Assembly: GCA_937868765.1 (NCBI GenBank) | Contig: CALMNL010000003.1 | Span: forward strand, 310,001 to 374,000 | From: an uncultured Desulfatitalea sp. | Lineage (GTDB): Bacteria > Desulfobacterota > Desulfobacteria > Desulfobacterales > Desulfosarcinaceae | DNA length: 64,000 nt | Direction: 5' to 3' | Part shown: piece by piece, positions 9,135 through 18,553 of the stretch | Numbering within the stretch: position 1 is the first letter of the stretch | How the letters are laid out: every line of letters starts with the position of its first letter | The notes under the pieces: model-generated | The model's input: only the letters and a program-made list of their open reading frames with translations | What the model was told of the DNA's origin: nothing | The model's database searches: none | Program-made: the position numbers and the translations under genes

Positions 9135-9419
9135 ATGGAAGCTCAAGCATTGCAGTTCTTTATCGCTTGCGTCACGGCCGCCGGCTTCGGCATCGCCATC
9201 GCGGCATTTGGTTGCGGTCTCGGACAGGGCATGGGCCTGAAGGCCGCCGTGGAAGGTATCGCCCGTAACCCCGAATCTTCGGGCAAGGTCACCGTGACCA
9301 TGCTGATCGGTCTGGCCATGATCGAGTCTCTTTGTATTTACGCGCTGGTCGTCGCCTTGATCCTGATCTATGCTCATCCCCAGGCAGGTGCCATCGCCGG
9401 ACTGTTGGGCGCTAAATAA
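9135..9419 (+). CDS. atpE: ATP synthase Fo subunit c
   Basis: A 94-residue two-helix hairpin that forms the rotor ring. Helix 1 contains [22 protein letters not shown] with the conserved RNP loop. Helix 2 is [24 protein letters not shown] with the ion-carrying Glu64. Gln31, Glu64, Ser65 and Tyr69 occupy the positions of the Na+-liganding set known from Ilyobacter/Propionigenium c subunits, although the Thr after Ser is Leu here. A strong AAGGAGGTAG site lies 9 bases before the ATG. A terminator follows 20 bp after the stop; no F1 or b-subunit genes are nearby. Confidence 0.97.
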   Translation: MEAQALQFFIACVTAAGFGIAIAAFGCGLGQGMGLKAAVEGIARNPESSGKVTVTMLIGLAMIESLCIYALVVALILIYAHPQAGAIAGLLGAK

Positions 9420-9440
9420 TTTCCGGTTTTTGTTACATCC

Positions 9441-9479
9441 AAAGGGCAGCGTTTGACTCGTCAAACGTTGCCCTTTTTG
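9441..9479 (+). terminator. Intrinsic terminator after atpE
   Basis: The arms 9441-9456 and 9461-9476 form a 16-bp stem with one G-U pair and a CTCG loop, running into TTTTT. It closes the plus-strand Fo operon before the convergent uvrA gene. Confidence 0.9.
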
Positions 9480-9546
9480 TTTGATGTTGGGCCAATCCCT
9501 CCGCAAGGCTGCCGGTGGCAGGATTCTTCCTGCTTCTATCCAGGTT

Positions 9547-12378
9547 TTAGGCCATCAGCACCGGCTTCAGAAACTGACCGGTATAAGAACCCGGCAGCAG
9601 GGCGATCTCTTCCGGAGTGCCATGCCCGATCACAAACCCGCCGCTTTCGCCACCCTCGGGCCCTAAATCGATGATGTGGTCGGCACATTTGATCACGTCC
9701 AGATTGTGTTCGATGATCACCACCGTGTTGCCGTTGTCCACCAGGCGCTCTAGGACCTGGAGCAATCTGCGGACGTCTTCCATATGCAGGCCGGTGGTGG
9801 GTTCATCGAGAATATAAAGCGTCCGGCCGGTGCTCCTTTTGCTCAATTCACGCGCCAGCTTGATCCGCTGGGCTTCTCCTCCGGAGAGGGTAGGGGCCGA
9901 TTGACCGATAGGCATATACCCCAGGCCTACCTCGGCAAGTGTTTGCAGTTTCTCATGAATCAAAGAGATGTTCCGGAAGAAGATGCTGGCCTGTTCCACG
10001 GTCAGATCCAGTACTTCGGCGATATTCTTGCCTTTGTAACGAACCTCCAATGTCTCCCGGTTGTATCGTTTCCCCCGACACACGTCGCAGGGGACAAGCA
10101 GGTCCGGGAGAAATTGCATTTCGATTTTAACGATGCCGTCACCGCCGCACGATTCGCAGCGCCCGCCCTTGACGTTGAAGCTGAAACGCCCCGCTTTATA
10201 ACCGCGCATGCGGGCCTCCGGGGTTCTGGCGAAGAGATCTCGGATAAAATTGAATAAACCTGTGTAGGTGCTGGGGTTGGAACGGGGGGTGCGACCAATG
10301 GGCGACTGGTCGATATGGATCACCTTGTCGATATGTTCGAGGCCCTGAATGCTTTCATAACCACCGGCGAGGGTATGGCTGTGATAGAGATGCTGGCTCA
10401 GGGCGCAGAACAGGGTGTCGATGACCAGGCTTGATTTTCCCGAGCCTGAAACGCCGGTGACGCACACCATGCAGCCCAAAGGGAAAGTGACGGAAATCCC
10501 TTTCAGGTTGTGGCAAGTGGCACCTGTGATGGTGATCGCATTACCATTGCCCGGCCGCCTCCGGCTGGGGATGGGGACCTGCTTGCGACCGGAGAGGTAA
10601 TCGCCGGTCAATGAGTCCTGGTTGTGTGGCAAGGCCTTGGGGGAACCCGAAAAAATCACCTGGCCGCCGTTTATCCCCGCGCCGGGGCCCATATCGATTA
10701 CATGATCGGCTGCCTCGATGGTTTCGCGATCGTGCTCGACCACCAGCACGGTGTTCCCCAGCGCCTTCATGCGCAGCAGGGTTTGAAGCAGTTTGCGATT
10801 GTCGCGCTGGTGAAGGCCGATGCTCGGTTCGTCCAATACATACAGCACGCCGGTGAGCTTGGCGCCGATCTGGGTCGCCAGCCGGGTGCGCTGGCTTTCC
10901 CCGCCGGAAAGCGTATGTGCCGCGCGATCCATGGTCAGGTAGGAGAGGCCAACGTCATTGAGAAACTCCAGCCTCTCCAGGATTTCCCTGATGATGGGTG
11001 CCGCGATGAGCGCCTGCTGTCCTTGCAGCTGCAAGTTGCGAAAGAAGTTTACGGCCTGGACAATAGACAGGGCCGTAACCTGGTGAATCCCTTTTTCTTG
11101 GATTTTTACGGATCGGCTTTCCGGGCGCAAACGCGCCCCCCGGCAGTCAGGGCATGGGCGAAACGCCATGTACTGTTGGATCTCTTCTCTGGCCTGGGGG
11201 GAGTCGGTTTCGTGATAGCGCCTTTCCATCTGTGGGATCAAGCCTTCAAAAGGTTTGCTGTAAGGATGACGGCCGCTTGCGCGATCCACCACGAATTGGA
11301 CCTTCCTGTCACCACTGCCATAGAGGAGGGCCTCGCGAAAATCCTCAGGCAACTGCTTGAAAGGAGTGTAAATGTCGGTGCCGAAAGATCGGGTGAATGC
11401 TTCCAGAAAATCAATGAAAAAAAGAGATTGGCGGTTGGCCCAGGGTAGCACGGCACCCTCCCGCAGGCTTAGTTCGGGATTGGGTACGATCAGCTGGGGA
11501 TCCAGTCGGGAGAGAGCCCCCAACCCGTCACAGGCCGTGCAGGCACCATTTGGGGAGTTAAACGAGAAGCTTGCCGGGGTAAGCTCTGGGCGCTCCACGC
11601 CGCAGCTGCCGCATATGGCTTTCTCGCTGAAGAGAATCGAGCCGGGCGCCCCATTGGTTTTTGCTTCTTCAAATAGAATTTCCACCTTGCCCCCCGAGAG
11701 CGATAGGGCCAGTTCGAGGGAATCGGTCAAGCGGTTGCGCCCGGTGCTCTTTAGAACCAGTCGATCCACGACCGCATCAATGGTATGGGCAATGTTCTTG
11801 GTCAGGGGGCCGACCGACTCGATCTCCATGATCTGGCCATCGATGCGTGCCCGGGCAAAGCCGTCCCGCTTCAATCGCCTGATGAGATCGGCATGATCGC
11901 CAGGATCGTTCTGGACCAGTGGCGCCAGAATAATGAGCCGGCTTCCCAAAGGGGACTCCAGGACGCGGTCCACCATTTGATCGATGCTCTGGGTCGTAAT
12001 CGGCAGGCCACATCGGTGGCAGTAAGGGGTGCCGACGCGGGCGTAAAGCAGGCGCAGGTAATCATAAACTTCTGTGACGGTCCCCACGGTGGAGCGCGGA
12101 TTATGGCTGGCGCTCTTTTGCTCGATGGCGATGGCTGGCGACAAGCCATCGATCAGATCGACATCTGGCTTTCCCATGCGCTCCAGAAACTGGCGCGCGT
12201 AGATGGAAAGCGATTCTACATAGCGACGCTGTCCCTCGGCGTATAACGTATCAAAAGCGAGGGTGGATTTGCCCGATCCGGAAAGTCCGGTCACTACGAC
12301 AAGCCGGTCCCGCGGGATATCCAGATTGATATTCTTCAGGTTATGCTGACGTGCGCCACGGATTTTGATCAGATGCAT
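9547..12378 (-). CDS. uvrA: Excinuclease ABC subunit A
   Basis: DNA-damage sensor of nucleotide excision repair, a tandem ABC ATPase. From the N-terminus: Walker [27 protein letters not shown] (in pieces), a zinc module CHRCG, the zinc finger [21 protein letters not shown], signature [16 protein letters not shown], Walker [17 protein letters not shown]. The second half has [26 protein letters not shown]...[22 protein letters not shown] and [15 protein letters not shown]. At 943 residues it is full length. The start at [16 protein letters not shown] is chosen; an in-frame extension to 12501 has no homology. Confidence 0.98.
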   Translation of the reverse strand: MHLIKIRGARQHNLKNINLDIPRDRLVVVTGLSGSGKSTLAFDTLYAEGQRRYVESLSIYARQFLERMGKPDVDLIDGLSPAIAIEQKSASHNPRSTVGTVTEVYDYLRLLYARVGTPYCHRCGLPITTQSIDQMVDRVLESPLGSRLIILAPLVQNDPGDHADLIRRLKRDGFARARIDGQIMEIESVGPLTKNIAHTIDAVVDRLVLKSTGRNRLTDSLELALSLSGGKVEILFEEAKTNGAPGSILFSEKAICGSCGVERPELTPASFSFNSPNGACTACDGLGALSRLDPQLIVPNPELSLREGAVLPWANRQSLFFIDFLEAFTRSFGTDIYTPFKQLPEDFREALLYGSGDRKVQFVVDRASGRHPYSKPFEGLIPQMERRYHETDSPQAREEIQQYMAFRPCPDCRGARLRPESRSVKIQEKGIHQVTALSIVQAVNFFRNLQLQGQQALIAAPIIREILERLEFLNDVGLSYLTMDRAAHTLSGGESQRTRLATQIGAKLTGVLYVLDEPSIGLHQRDNRKLLQTLLRMKALGNTVLVVEHDRETIEAADHVIDMGPGAGINGGQVIFSGSPKALPHNQDSLTGDYLSGRKQVPIPSRRRPGNGNAITITGATCHNLKGISVTFPLGCMVCVTGVSGSGKSSLVIDTLFCALSQHLYHSHTLAGGYESIQGLEHIDKVIHIDQSPIGRTPRSNPSTYTGLFNFIRDLFARTPEARMRGYKAGRFSFNVKGGRCESCGGDGIVKIEMQFLPDLLVPCDVCRGKRYNRETLEVRYKGKNIAEVLDLTVEQASIFFRNISLIHEKLQTLAEVGLGYMPIGQSAPTLSGGEAQRIKLARELSKRSTGRTLYILDEPTTGLHMEDVRRLLQVLERLVDNGNTVVIIEHNLDVIKCADHIIDLGPEGGESGGFVIGHGTPEEIALLPGSYTGQFLKPVLMA

Positions 12379-12529
12379 GGACTGGTCGTTCTCGTACAAG
12401 GCAAGCAATGGATATGCCGTTCTCGCCTTGTTCTCCTTTATATATTTCGGCCTATGATGTCGAACGGTGTAACCCCGGTAGAAGGGGGATGCGATATGCA
12501 TGAAGCGTGCTCACAACGGCTTCGCTTTC

Positions 12530-12911
12530 GCCCCTGGATAAACAACTAATGGATAACCAAAGCAATGTCGATCAAAAAAAAAGTTATCGACTCGGGCTTC
12601 GCCGTGCCTCTCTGCCGATGCGTTTGTTTTAAAAAAATATAGATATTCGACGAAAAATAAAGAAAAACGAAGTTGACGGTTTGTCTACACAATGTTGATA
12701 ACTTTGGATCTGTTTAAAATGCTTGCAGAAAAATTTTGAAAGGCGATTGCTTTGTCAAGCCGTGCCTTGCTTGTCAATTGAAAATATATACAAATATAAC
12801 AGAAAGATATGTAATTGTCAGCTTTTGGTTAGGATTCGCTGAAGCAAATTCATGTCTTTCGGTTTGACAGTCCAAAGCCACTATCTTATTAGTCACCCAT
12901 GCTTATCAACC
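12530..12911. other. Candidate replication origin (oriC) next to dnaA
   Basis: This is the AT-rich part of the roughly 680-bp gap between uvrA and dnaA, rich in A/T runs between 12630 and 12800. Near-matches to the DnaA box TTATCCACA occur at 12533-12541 and 12548-12556 (minus strand, 7/9), 12584-12592 (plus, 7/9), 12693-12701 (minus TTATCAACA, 8/9) and 12903-12911 (plus TTATCAACC, 7/9). No perfect box is visible, which may go with the divergent DnaA downstream. The rest of the gap (12379-13055) holds no convincing gene. Confidence 0.5.
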
Positions 12912-13055
12912 ATAGAAATCTTTCAAATTTTCCGAGTTTTTCTTCATAAACTGTTCTATTGCCTTGAAATTTGCCTGGCTGCTGTACGGGACGGAAAAGT
13001 CGCTCGAAAGACCAACGGATGATCTTTGGTTTTAACTGCAATTAGGGTTGGTGGT

Positions 13056-14399
13056 ATGGAGCTGATCTGGCAAAGAGTTAAAGAGTCGTTGGCAAATTTG
13101 ATCCCTCCTTATGCATACCAGATGTGGATCGAACCGCTACAGATCGAACACACAGTGGATGCAAGCATTATGCAACTGAGATGCCCGAATGCTTTTTCGC
13201 GCAAAAGGGTCTTGGACCATTTCGGTGAATTGATTCGTTCGGAATTGAAAGATGCTTCGGGCAGGGCCATTGATCTTGATCTGGTCGTCGCCAACGGGCA
13301 TGAAGAAAAGTCCCTGGCGCCCGAACCGCCCCAGCAGCTGCCCTTGCCGAACATGACGATTCAGCCGCATTATGGTCGCTTACTGCGCCAAGATTATACT
13401 TTCGATCATTTCGTAGTGGGCAAAAACAATGAATTCGCATATTCGGCAGCGCTTTCCCTGGCGGTGCGCAAGAATATCCAGCAGCATTCACTTTTTCTTC
13501 TTTCTAAGACCGGCATGGGCAAGAGCCACCTTTCCCAGGCCATTGGACATCAGATACTGAAACAGTCACCCGCAGAACGGGTTTATTACATGACCGCCGA
13601 GGATTTTACCAACGAAATGGTAACATCTTATAAGACCAATTCGGTAAATGTATTCAAAGAGAAATACCACAAGGGGTGTGATGTTCTGCTGCTGGAAGAT
13701 ATCCATTATTTGAGTGGTAAAGGGCGCACCCAGATTGAGCTGGCACATACGCTGGATTCGCTCTGCAATGAGAATAAGAAGATAATCTTCTCCAGCTGCT
13801 TCGCCCCTACAGAAATTCCGAAGCTGAACGAAAACCTGCGGTCTCGTCTGGCTTCTGGTTTGATCTCCAACATTGATGCGCCGGACTATCGCATGCGGGT
13901 GAAGATTCTCAAAAAGTACGCTCGCGCAAACAACTGGCAGGTTCCTGCTGAAATCTTGGAGTACTTGGCTTCGGAGTTGAGTCAGGACGTGCGACAGCTG
14001 AAAAGCGGGCTGGTGGGGGTTTCGGCCAAGGCCTCGCTATTGAGCTGTCCCATGGACTTCCAATTGGCCGCCGATGTTGTGAAAAACATGGTGCGGCAAT
14101 CGCAGTCGATCACCATCAGCCATATTAAACAGCTGGTTTGCAAATACTACAACATCACACCCAAGGAACTCATCTCGCGTTCGCGCAAGCAGGCCCTGGT
14201 GCGACCGCGTCAAGTGGCCATCTACCTGGCCCGGCGTTATACGGATCAGCCTCTGCAGGCCATCGGCAAAAGCTTCAACCGCTATCATGCAACCGCTTTG
14301 CATGCTATCGGTGCCGTAGAAAAAGGCATCCGACAGGGCGGTGCAGTCCAAAGGCACATCGAATATCTCTGCCGAAAATTGGAAAAAGGCGAGTTTTAG
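13056..14399 (+). CDS. dnaA: Chromosomal replication initiator DnaA, divergent
   Basis: A 447-residue DnaA with all four regions: domain I (ELIWQRVKESLANLIPPYAYQMWI), a linker, AAA+ (YTFDHFVVGKNNEFAYSAAL onward) and the C-terminal DNA-binding helix-turn-helix. Odd features: the P-loop is SKTGMGKS at residues 150-157, where the usual first Gly is Ser; Walker B is LLLEDIH instead of LLIDDIQ; and the signature FGGRDHTT is FNRYHAT, one residue shorter and lacking the Asp that contacts the DnaA box. Arg-finger LRSRL is kept. The start at MELIW is preferred to the ORF start 30 bases upstream. There is no dnaN beside it. Confidence 0.9.
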   Translation: MELIWQRVKESLANLIPPYAYQMWIEPLQIEHTVDASIMQLRCPNAFSRKRVLDHFGELIRSELKDASGRAIDLDLVVANGHEEKSLAPEPPQQLPLPNMTIQPHYGRLLRQDYTFDHFVVGKNNEFAYSAALSLAVRKNIQQHSLFLLSKTGMGKSHLSQAIGHQILKQSPAERVYYMTAEDFTNEMVTSYKTNSVNVFKEKYHKGCDVLLLEDIHYLSGKGRTQIELAHTLDSLCNENKKIIFSSCFAPTEIPKLNENLRSRLASGLISNIDAPDYRMRVKILKKYARANNWQVPAEILEYLASELSQDVRQLKSGLVGVSAKASLLSCPMDFQLAADVVKNMVRQSQSITISHIKQLVCKYYNITPKELISRSRKQALVRPRQVAIYLARRYTDQPLQAIGKSFNRYHATALHAIGAVEKGIRQGGAVQRHIEYLCRKLEKGEF

Positions 14400-14424
14400 A
14401 CGGTCGGTAGGCGGGTGCGTCGGG

Positions 14425-14470
14425 CGGAGAGGCGTTCAAGCCCTAACGGGCGCTGAGCGCCCCTCCGTTT
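14425..14470. terminator. Possible terminator between dnaA and the convergent suhB operon
   Basis: Arms 14425-14434 and 14458-14467 pair over 10 positions with one mismatch. An inner hairpin GGGCGC-TGA-GCGCCC (14448-14462) is an alternative fold. Only three T follow on the plus strand, so termination strength is uncertain. Confidence 0.35.
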
Positions 14471-14663
14471 ACTGGTAGGTGATGATCGACCCCTCAATGC
14501 TGGTCAGATCGGACAAGAGTTCCATACGCAGATTCTGTTCTTGTTGAATGACGCAACGCAATCGAAGCACACACTTGGCGCATAGGGGATGGGTCTTGGC
14601 GTAATCTCCGAAGCAGTCCAAATGTTCAATTGTCAGGGGCGCGACGCGCTTTTTTCGGTTCAT
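14469..14663 (-). CDS. Small Cys-containing protein of unknown function
   Basis: A 64-residue protein, MNRKKRVAPLTIEHLDCFGD at the N-terminus, with a later cluster HPLCAKCVLRLRC that gives a CxxC plus a further Cys, suggesting a metal or redox site. The ATG at 14663 overlaps the suhB stop as ATGA, and GAGG stands 7 bases upstream inside suhB, so translational coupling is likely. This supports it as a real gene despite its size. It is the last gene of the rpsF-dnaB-hflX-suhB run. I do not recognise the family. Confidence 0.65.
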   Translation of the reverse strand: MNRKKRVAPLTIEHLDCFGDYAKTHPLCAKCVLRLRCVIQQEQNLRMELLSDLTSIEGSIITYQ

Positions 14664-15451
14664 ACGCAATCCTCTAAATCAAGTAGCTGTACCATTTCAC
14701 GGTGTATTCGGGCATTGGTCGCCAGTATCTGCATGTCGTCAATGTGAAAGCGCCGATCTTTGTAATCGGTGACTTTACCGCCGGCCTCTTGGACGATCAA
14801 CATACCGGCCGCCGTATCCCAGGGTTTCAAATTTTCTTCCCAAAATCCTTCAAAACGGCCGCAGGCGACGTAGCACAAGTCCAAGGCCGCCGATCCGAGC
14901 CGTCGAACGCCTTGTGCGGCTTTCAGGCATCGTGTGAAGCGGGCGACGGGCTTATCCGGGGGCGTGTCACGAATCGTGTAGGGAAAACCGGTCACCAGCA
15001 GACTGTCTCCCACTCTTTCCGTGACGGAAACCCCGATCGGGGCGCCGTTCAAGTGGGCCCCCTCGCCGTGAACCGCGGTGAACAGTTCCCCATTGGCGGG
15101 GTTGAACACAATTCCCACCAGGGGCGCATCATCGCGGAAATAGGCGATGGATACGGCGAAGATCGGCAGGCGGTGGGCAAAATTGGTGGTGCCGTCCAAA
15201 GGGTCGATGATCCAAAGATCATGACCATTGCCGCGGGCGGCGCCACTTTCTTCGGCCAGAATGCCATGGCCCGGGAAAACTTCATTGATGGTGGCCACGA
15301 TCTGCTTTTCGGAGGCGAGATCGGCCTGGGTCACCAGATCAATGGCGCCCTTTTTTCGTACATCAAGGGGTTTATCGAAATGATCGATCAAGATCCGACC
15401 GGCGCGATATGCAGCCCGGATGCCGATCCGTTTAATGGTTGCCAGGTCCAT
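14660..15451 (-). CDS. suhB: Inositol-1-monophosphatase family protein (SuhB-like)
   Basis: A Mg2+-dependent phosphatase of the IMPase superfamily, 263 residues. Metal-binding motifs are all visible: FPGHGILAEESG (Glu), LWIIDPLDGTTNFAHRLPIFAVSI (DPLDGTTN) and FWEENLKPWDTAAGMLIVQEAGG (WD-AAG). The N-terminal RILIDHFDKPLDVRKKGAIDLVTQAD is also typical. In E. coli, SuhB additionally helps rRNA antitermination; whether this member does is unknown. It lies 35 bp downstream of hflX on the same strand. Confidence 0.95.
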   Translation of the reverse strand: MDLATIKRIGIRAAYRAGRILIDHFDKPLDVRKKGAIDLVTQADLASEKQIVATINEVFPGHGILAEESGAARGNGHDLWIIDPLDGTTNFAHRLPIFAVSIAYFRDDAPLVGIVFNPANGELFTAVHGEGAHLNGAPIGVSVTERVGDSLLVTGFPYTIRDTPPDKPVARFTRCLKAAQGVRRLGSAALDLCYVACGRFEGFWEENLKPWDTAAGMLIVQEAGGKVTDYKDRRFHIDDMQILATNARIHREMVQLLDLEDCV

Positions 15452-15486
15452 AAGTCGGGAACCTTATCCACTTTACGGTTGCCTTG

Positions 15487-17124
15487 TCAAGCGGCAATGG
15501 AGCGTTCAATAATGAAGGCCATTTTGTCGATCAACGGGGTCAATGAATTGCGGTCCCGGGCGCAAATAGGTACTCCCTGGAGCCGTTCCACCAGTATGGA
15601 CAAGGCATCGGCAGCCACAAGATCCACTTTGTTGAGTGCCCGCACTTGGGGGATCTTATCCAATTGCAGTTCAGTCAAAAGCTTTTCCACGGTCGCGACC
15701 TGTTCCACATGGCGAGGATTGCTGATATCGATGACATGCAGCAGCAGGTCGGCGCTTTCCAACTCTTCCAGCGTAGCCCTGAAAGCGACGATAAGGTCCC
15801 GTGGCAGATTGCGGATAAAGCCGACGGTATCGGTGATCAGCACTTCCATGTCCCGGGGGAAACGCAATCGTCTGCTGGAAGGATCCAGGGTGGCGAACAA
15901 CCGGCTTTCTGCCAGCACCTGGCTGTGGGTCAAAGTGTTGAGCAGGGTTGATTTGCCTGCATTGGTATACCCGATGATGGAAATTACCGGCACCCCCTTT
16001 TGTTCCCGCTTACGACGTTGTTGTTTGCGGTGTTTCTGAACCTCGATGAGCGCTTTTTCCAATTGATGGATTTTGTCGCGCACGCGTCGCCGGTTAATCT
16101 CCAATTTGGTCTCTCCAGGCCCGCGTCCCCCGATGCCGCCGGTCAAACGGGACATGGCAGTATTCTTCGTAACCAGCCTGGGCTGCAGGTATTTGAGTTG
16201 AGCCAGTTCTACCTGAAGTTTACCTTCTTTGCTGCGGGCGCGCTGGGCGAAGATGTCCAAAATCAGTTGGGTGCGGTCGATAACCTTGATTTCGATCTGG
16301 TCAGTGATCGATTTGATTTGGGAGGGGTTCAAGTCCTGATCGAAGATGATCAGCGTCACATCCAATTGCATGGCCCGAATGGCCAGGTCCTGAAGTTTGC
16401 CGCTGCCCATCAGCGTGCGTGAATCGACCTCTTTTCTGATCTGCAGAAGCGAATCCACTACATCGATGCCGCAGGAACGGCAGAGCTCGCTGAGCTCGGC
16501 AAGGGAATCCAACGCTTTTTTGCGGGGCATGGTGGTAACGCTGCAAAGCAGCGCCTGCTCGCTACCCTGGTACACTCTGGCTTGCGGCCGCGCTTGGCCC
16601 ATTTCACGCTCGATGGCCTGGATCAACTCGGCGCAGTCGATGGACAGCTGATGGGCAAGCAGCTTTTCTCGCAGTTCATATGGCTTTTGTTCGATTTCCG
16701 GACGCGGGAGAAGATGGGCCCAGTAGACGGCGCGCGGAAATCCCTGATCATCAATGGTGACAGCAGCCATGAGATCTAGCCGCAGCAGTGCCAGATCGGT
16801 TAAGTCATCCTGGTTGAGAGCTTCGTCCTTCAAATGGGTATGAACACAGCGAACGCCTCTCAGGCGTCCTGGACTGGCACGGTATTCCGTCAACTCAGGA
16901 ATGAAAATCCGCTGGGCATCACCCACCAGCACATAGGCGAGTTTGCCGGAGCGACTGATGAGCAGACCGATCTGGCGCTGGATCTCCAGGGAAAGTTGGC
17001 ACAGATCGCGGGCCAATTCGGGAGTGATGAGAAATTCGGGCGGAATGCGGCGCCGGTAGAGGTTCTCCAGGCGATGAACCTGGCTGGCCTTTAGCCCTCT
17101 GGTATTCCCCCAGATTTTCTTCAT
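15487..17124 (-). CDS. hflX: GTPase HflX, with long N-terminal extension
   Basis: A ribosome-associated GTPase that splits stalled ribosomes. The core has the glycine-rich SRLTGGIGGRGPGETKLE, a coiled linker rich in basic residues (KHRKQQRRKREQKG), then G1 GYTNAGKSTLLN, G2/G3 LFATLDPSSRRL and DTVGFIRNLP, and G4 NKVD. At 545 residues it is over 100 longer than E. coli HflX (426). The extra length is an N-terminal domain (about residues 1-150, IGLLISRSGKLAYVLVGD) that I associate with deltaproteobacterial HflX. Its ATG overlaps the dnaB stop by 4 bp. Confidence 0.95.
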   Translation of the reverse strand: MKKIWGNTRGLKASQVHRLENLYRRRIPPEFLITPELARDLCQLSLEIQRQIGLLISRSGKLAYVLVGDAQRIFIPELTEYRASPGRLRGVRCVHTHLKDEALNQDDLTDLALLRLDLMAAVTIDDQGFPRAVYWAHLLPRPEIEQKPYELREKLLAHQLSIDCAELIQAIEREMGQARPQARVYQGSEQALLCSVTTMPRKKALDSLAELSELCRSCGIDVVDSLLQIRKEVDSRTLMGSGKLQDLAIRAMQLDVTLIIFDQDLNPSQIKSITDQIEIKVIDRTQLILDIFAQRARSKEGKLQVELAQLKYLQPRLVTKNTAMSRLTGGIGGRGPGETKLEINRRRVRDKIHQLEKALIEVQKHRKQQRRKREQKGVPVISIIGYTNAGKSTLLNTLTHSQVLAESRLFATLDPSSRRLRFPRDMEVLITDTVGFIRNLPRDLIVAFRATLEELESADLLLHVIDISNPRHVEQVATVEKLLTELQLDKIPQVRALNKVDLVAADALSILVERLQGVPICARDRNSLTPLIDKMAFIIERSIAA

Positions 17125-18476
17125 GCAGGATTCTCGAAGCGGGTATAGGTCCCCAGGAAGGACAGGGGCACTGTGCCGGTGGGGCCATTGCGCTGTTTGG
17201 CCAGGATAACTTCGGCAGTCCCTTTGTTGGGGTTATTTTCATCTTTGTTGTAGACCTCATCGCGGTAGATGAAAGCCACCACATCGGCATCCTGTTCCAG
17301 GGCGCCGGATTCGCGCAGATCTGAAAGCTGAGGCCTCTTATCACTGCGTTCTTCCAGCTTGCGGTTGAGCTGCGATAAGGCTAAAACCGGCACATTCAAC
17401 TCTTTGGCCAGCAACTTGAGCGACCTGGAGATGTCGGAGATTTCCAGGTCCCGGCGTTCACTGTTCTCGTGGCCGCGCATCAACTGCAGGTAGTCAATGA
17501 TGATCAGTCCCAAGTCTTTGTCCATTTTCAAGCGCCTGGACTTGGTGCGAATGGAGGTCGCCGAAATATCCGGCGAGTCATCAATAAAGATGGGGGCCTC
17601 GGATAGGGCGCTGGCTGCATCGGTGATATCGGTCCAATCTTCCGGATTCAGAAAACCGCTGCGCAGGCGTGAAGAATCCACGCGGGCTTCGGCACACAAC
17701 ATGCGCATGGAGAGTTGCTCTTTGGACATTTCCAAGGAGAAAATCGCCACTGGAATATTGCCGATCAATGCCGCGTTGCGAGCGATGTTGAGCGCCAGGG
17801 CGGTCTTGCCCATGGCCGGTCGGGCGGCCAGAATGATTAAATCCGATCCCTGTAGCCCGGAAGTCATGTTGTCAAGCCGGGTATAACCGGTGGGGATGCC
17901 GGTGACCAGGGCCCGGTTGGCCTGCCGTTTTTCGAGGGCATCGATATTGACGTCGATGATTTTGCTCAAAGGGTGGAAGGCCGCCCGGTGCTTGTTTTCG
18001 GAGATTTCGAAGACTGCTCCTTCGGCAAAGTCCAATACTTGGTCGAAGTCGCCACCGTCCTGATAGCAACGCTGGGTGATCTCACCGGCCTTGGCGATGA
18101 GGCGGCGTAAAGAGGATTTTTCCCTTACGATGCGGGCATAATGAACGACATTGATGGCCGATGGCACCGTGTCGACCAGCCTTGCCAAATAAGCCGCTCC
18201 GCCGATCTCTTCCAACTGATTGCTCTCTCGCAATGCATTGGTCAGTGTAATGAGGTCCACCGGTTCGGCTTTCCGAAATAGCTGCTCCATGGCCGCAAAG
18301 ATGCGCTGGTGCGCAGTGCGATAGAAATCTTCTGGGGTCAAAATCTCCAATACTTCCAAAAGGGTATTGGTTTCCAGCAAAATAGCGCTCAAAATCGACT
18401 CTTCGGCCTCTATGCTCTGGGGCGGAAGTTTTTGCAGGGTGGGATCTTTGGGAGAGTTTTTGGGGGTCAGAGCCAT
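17121..18476 (-). CDS. dnaB: Replicative DNA helicase DnaB
   Basis: The hexameric helicase that unwinds DNA at the replication fork. The 451-residue protein has the N-terminal domain LPPQSIEAEESILSAILLE and a RecA-like C domain. The latter shows TGYTRLDNMTSGLQGSDLIILAARPAMGKTALALNIA (Walker A RPAMGKTA), ISLEMSKEQLSMRML-type H2, Walker B LIIIDYLQLM and the arginine-finger region SQLNRKLEERSDKRPQLSDLRESGALEQDAD. No intein is present. It lies 77 bp downstream of rplI, the common rpsF-rpsR-rplI-dnaB order. Confidence 0.98.
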   Translation of the reverse strand: MALTPKNSPKDPTLQKLPPQSIEAEESILSAILLETNTLLEVLEILTPEDFYRTAHQRIFAAMEQLFRKAEPVDLITLTNALRESNQLEEIGGAAYLARLVDTVPSAINVVHYARIVREKSSLRRLIAKAGEITQRCYQDGGDFDQVLDFAEGAVFEISENKHRAAFHPLSKIIDVNIDALEKRQANRALVTGIPTGYTRLDNMTSGLQGSDLIILAARPAMGKTALALNIARNAALIGNIPVAIFSLEMSKEQLSMRMLCAEARVDSSRLRSGFLNPEDWTDITDAASALSEAPIFIDDSPDISATSIRTKSRRLKMDKDLGLIIIDYLQLMRGHENSERRDLEISDISRSLKLLAKELNVPVLALSQLNRKLEERSDKRPQLSDLRESGALEQDADVVAFIYRDEVYNKDENNPNKGTAEVILAKQRNGPTGTVPLSFLGTYTRFENPA

Positions 18477-18553
18477 GGCTGCGCCGACTTGTCAGTGAGT
18501 GCCGGGGCGGTTGCCAGCTTTGACAAACTGCCCCGGCCTCGTACCAATGATAA

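Noticed and set aside
14702-16039. 445-codon plus-strand ORF
   Set aside because: Antisense to suhB and hflX, both of which have complete motif sets.
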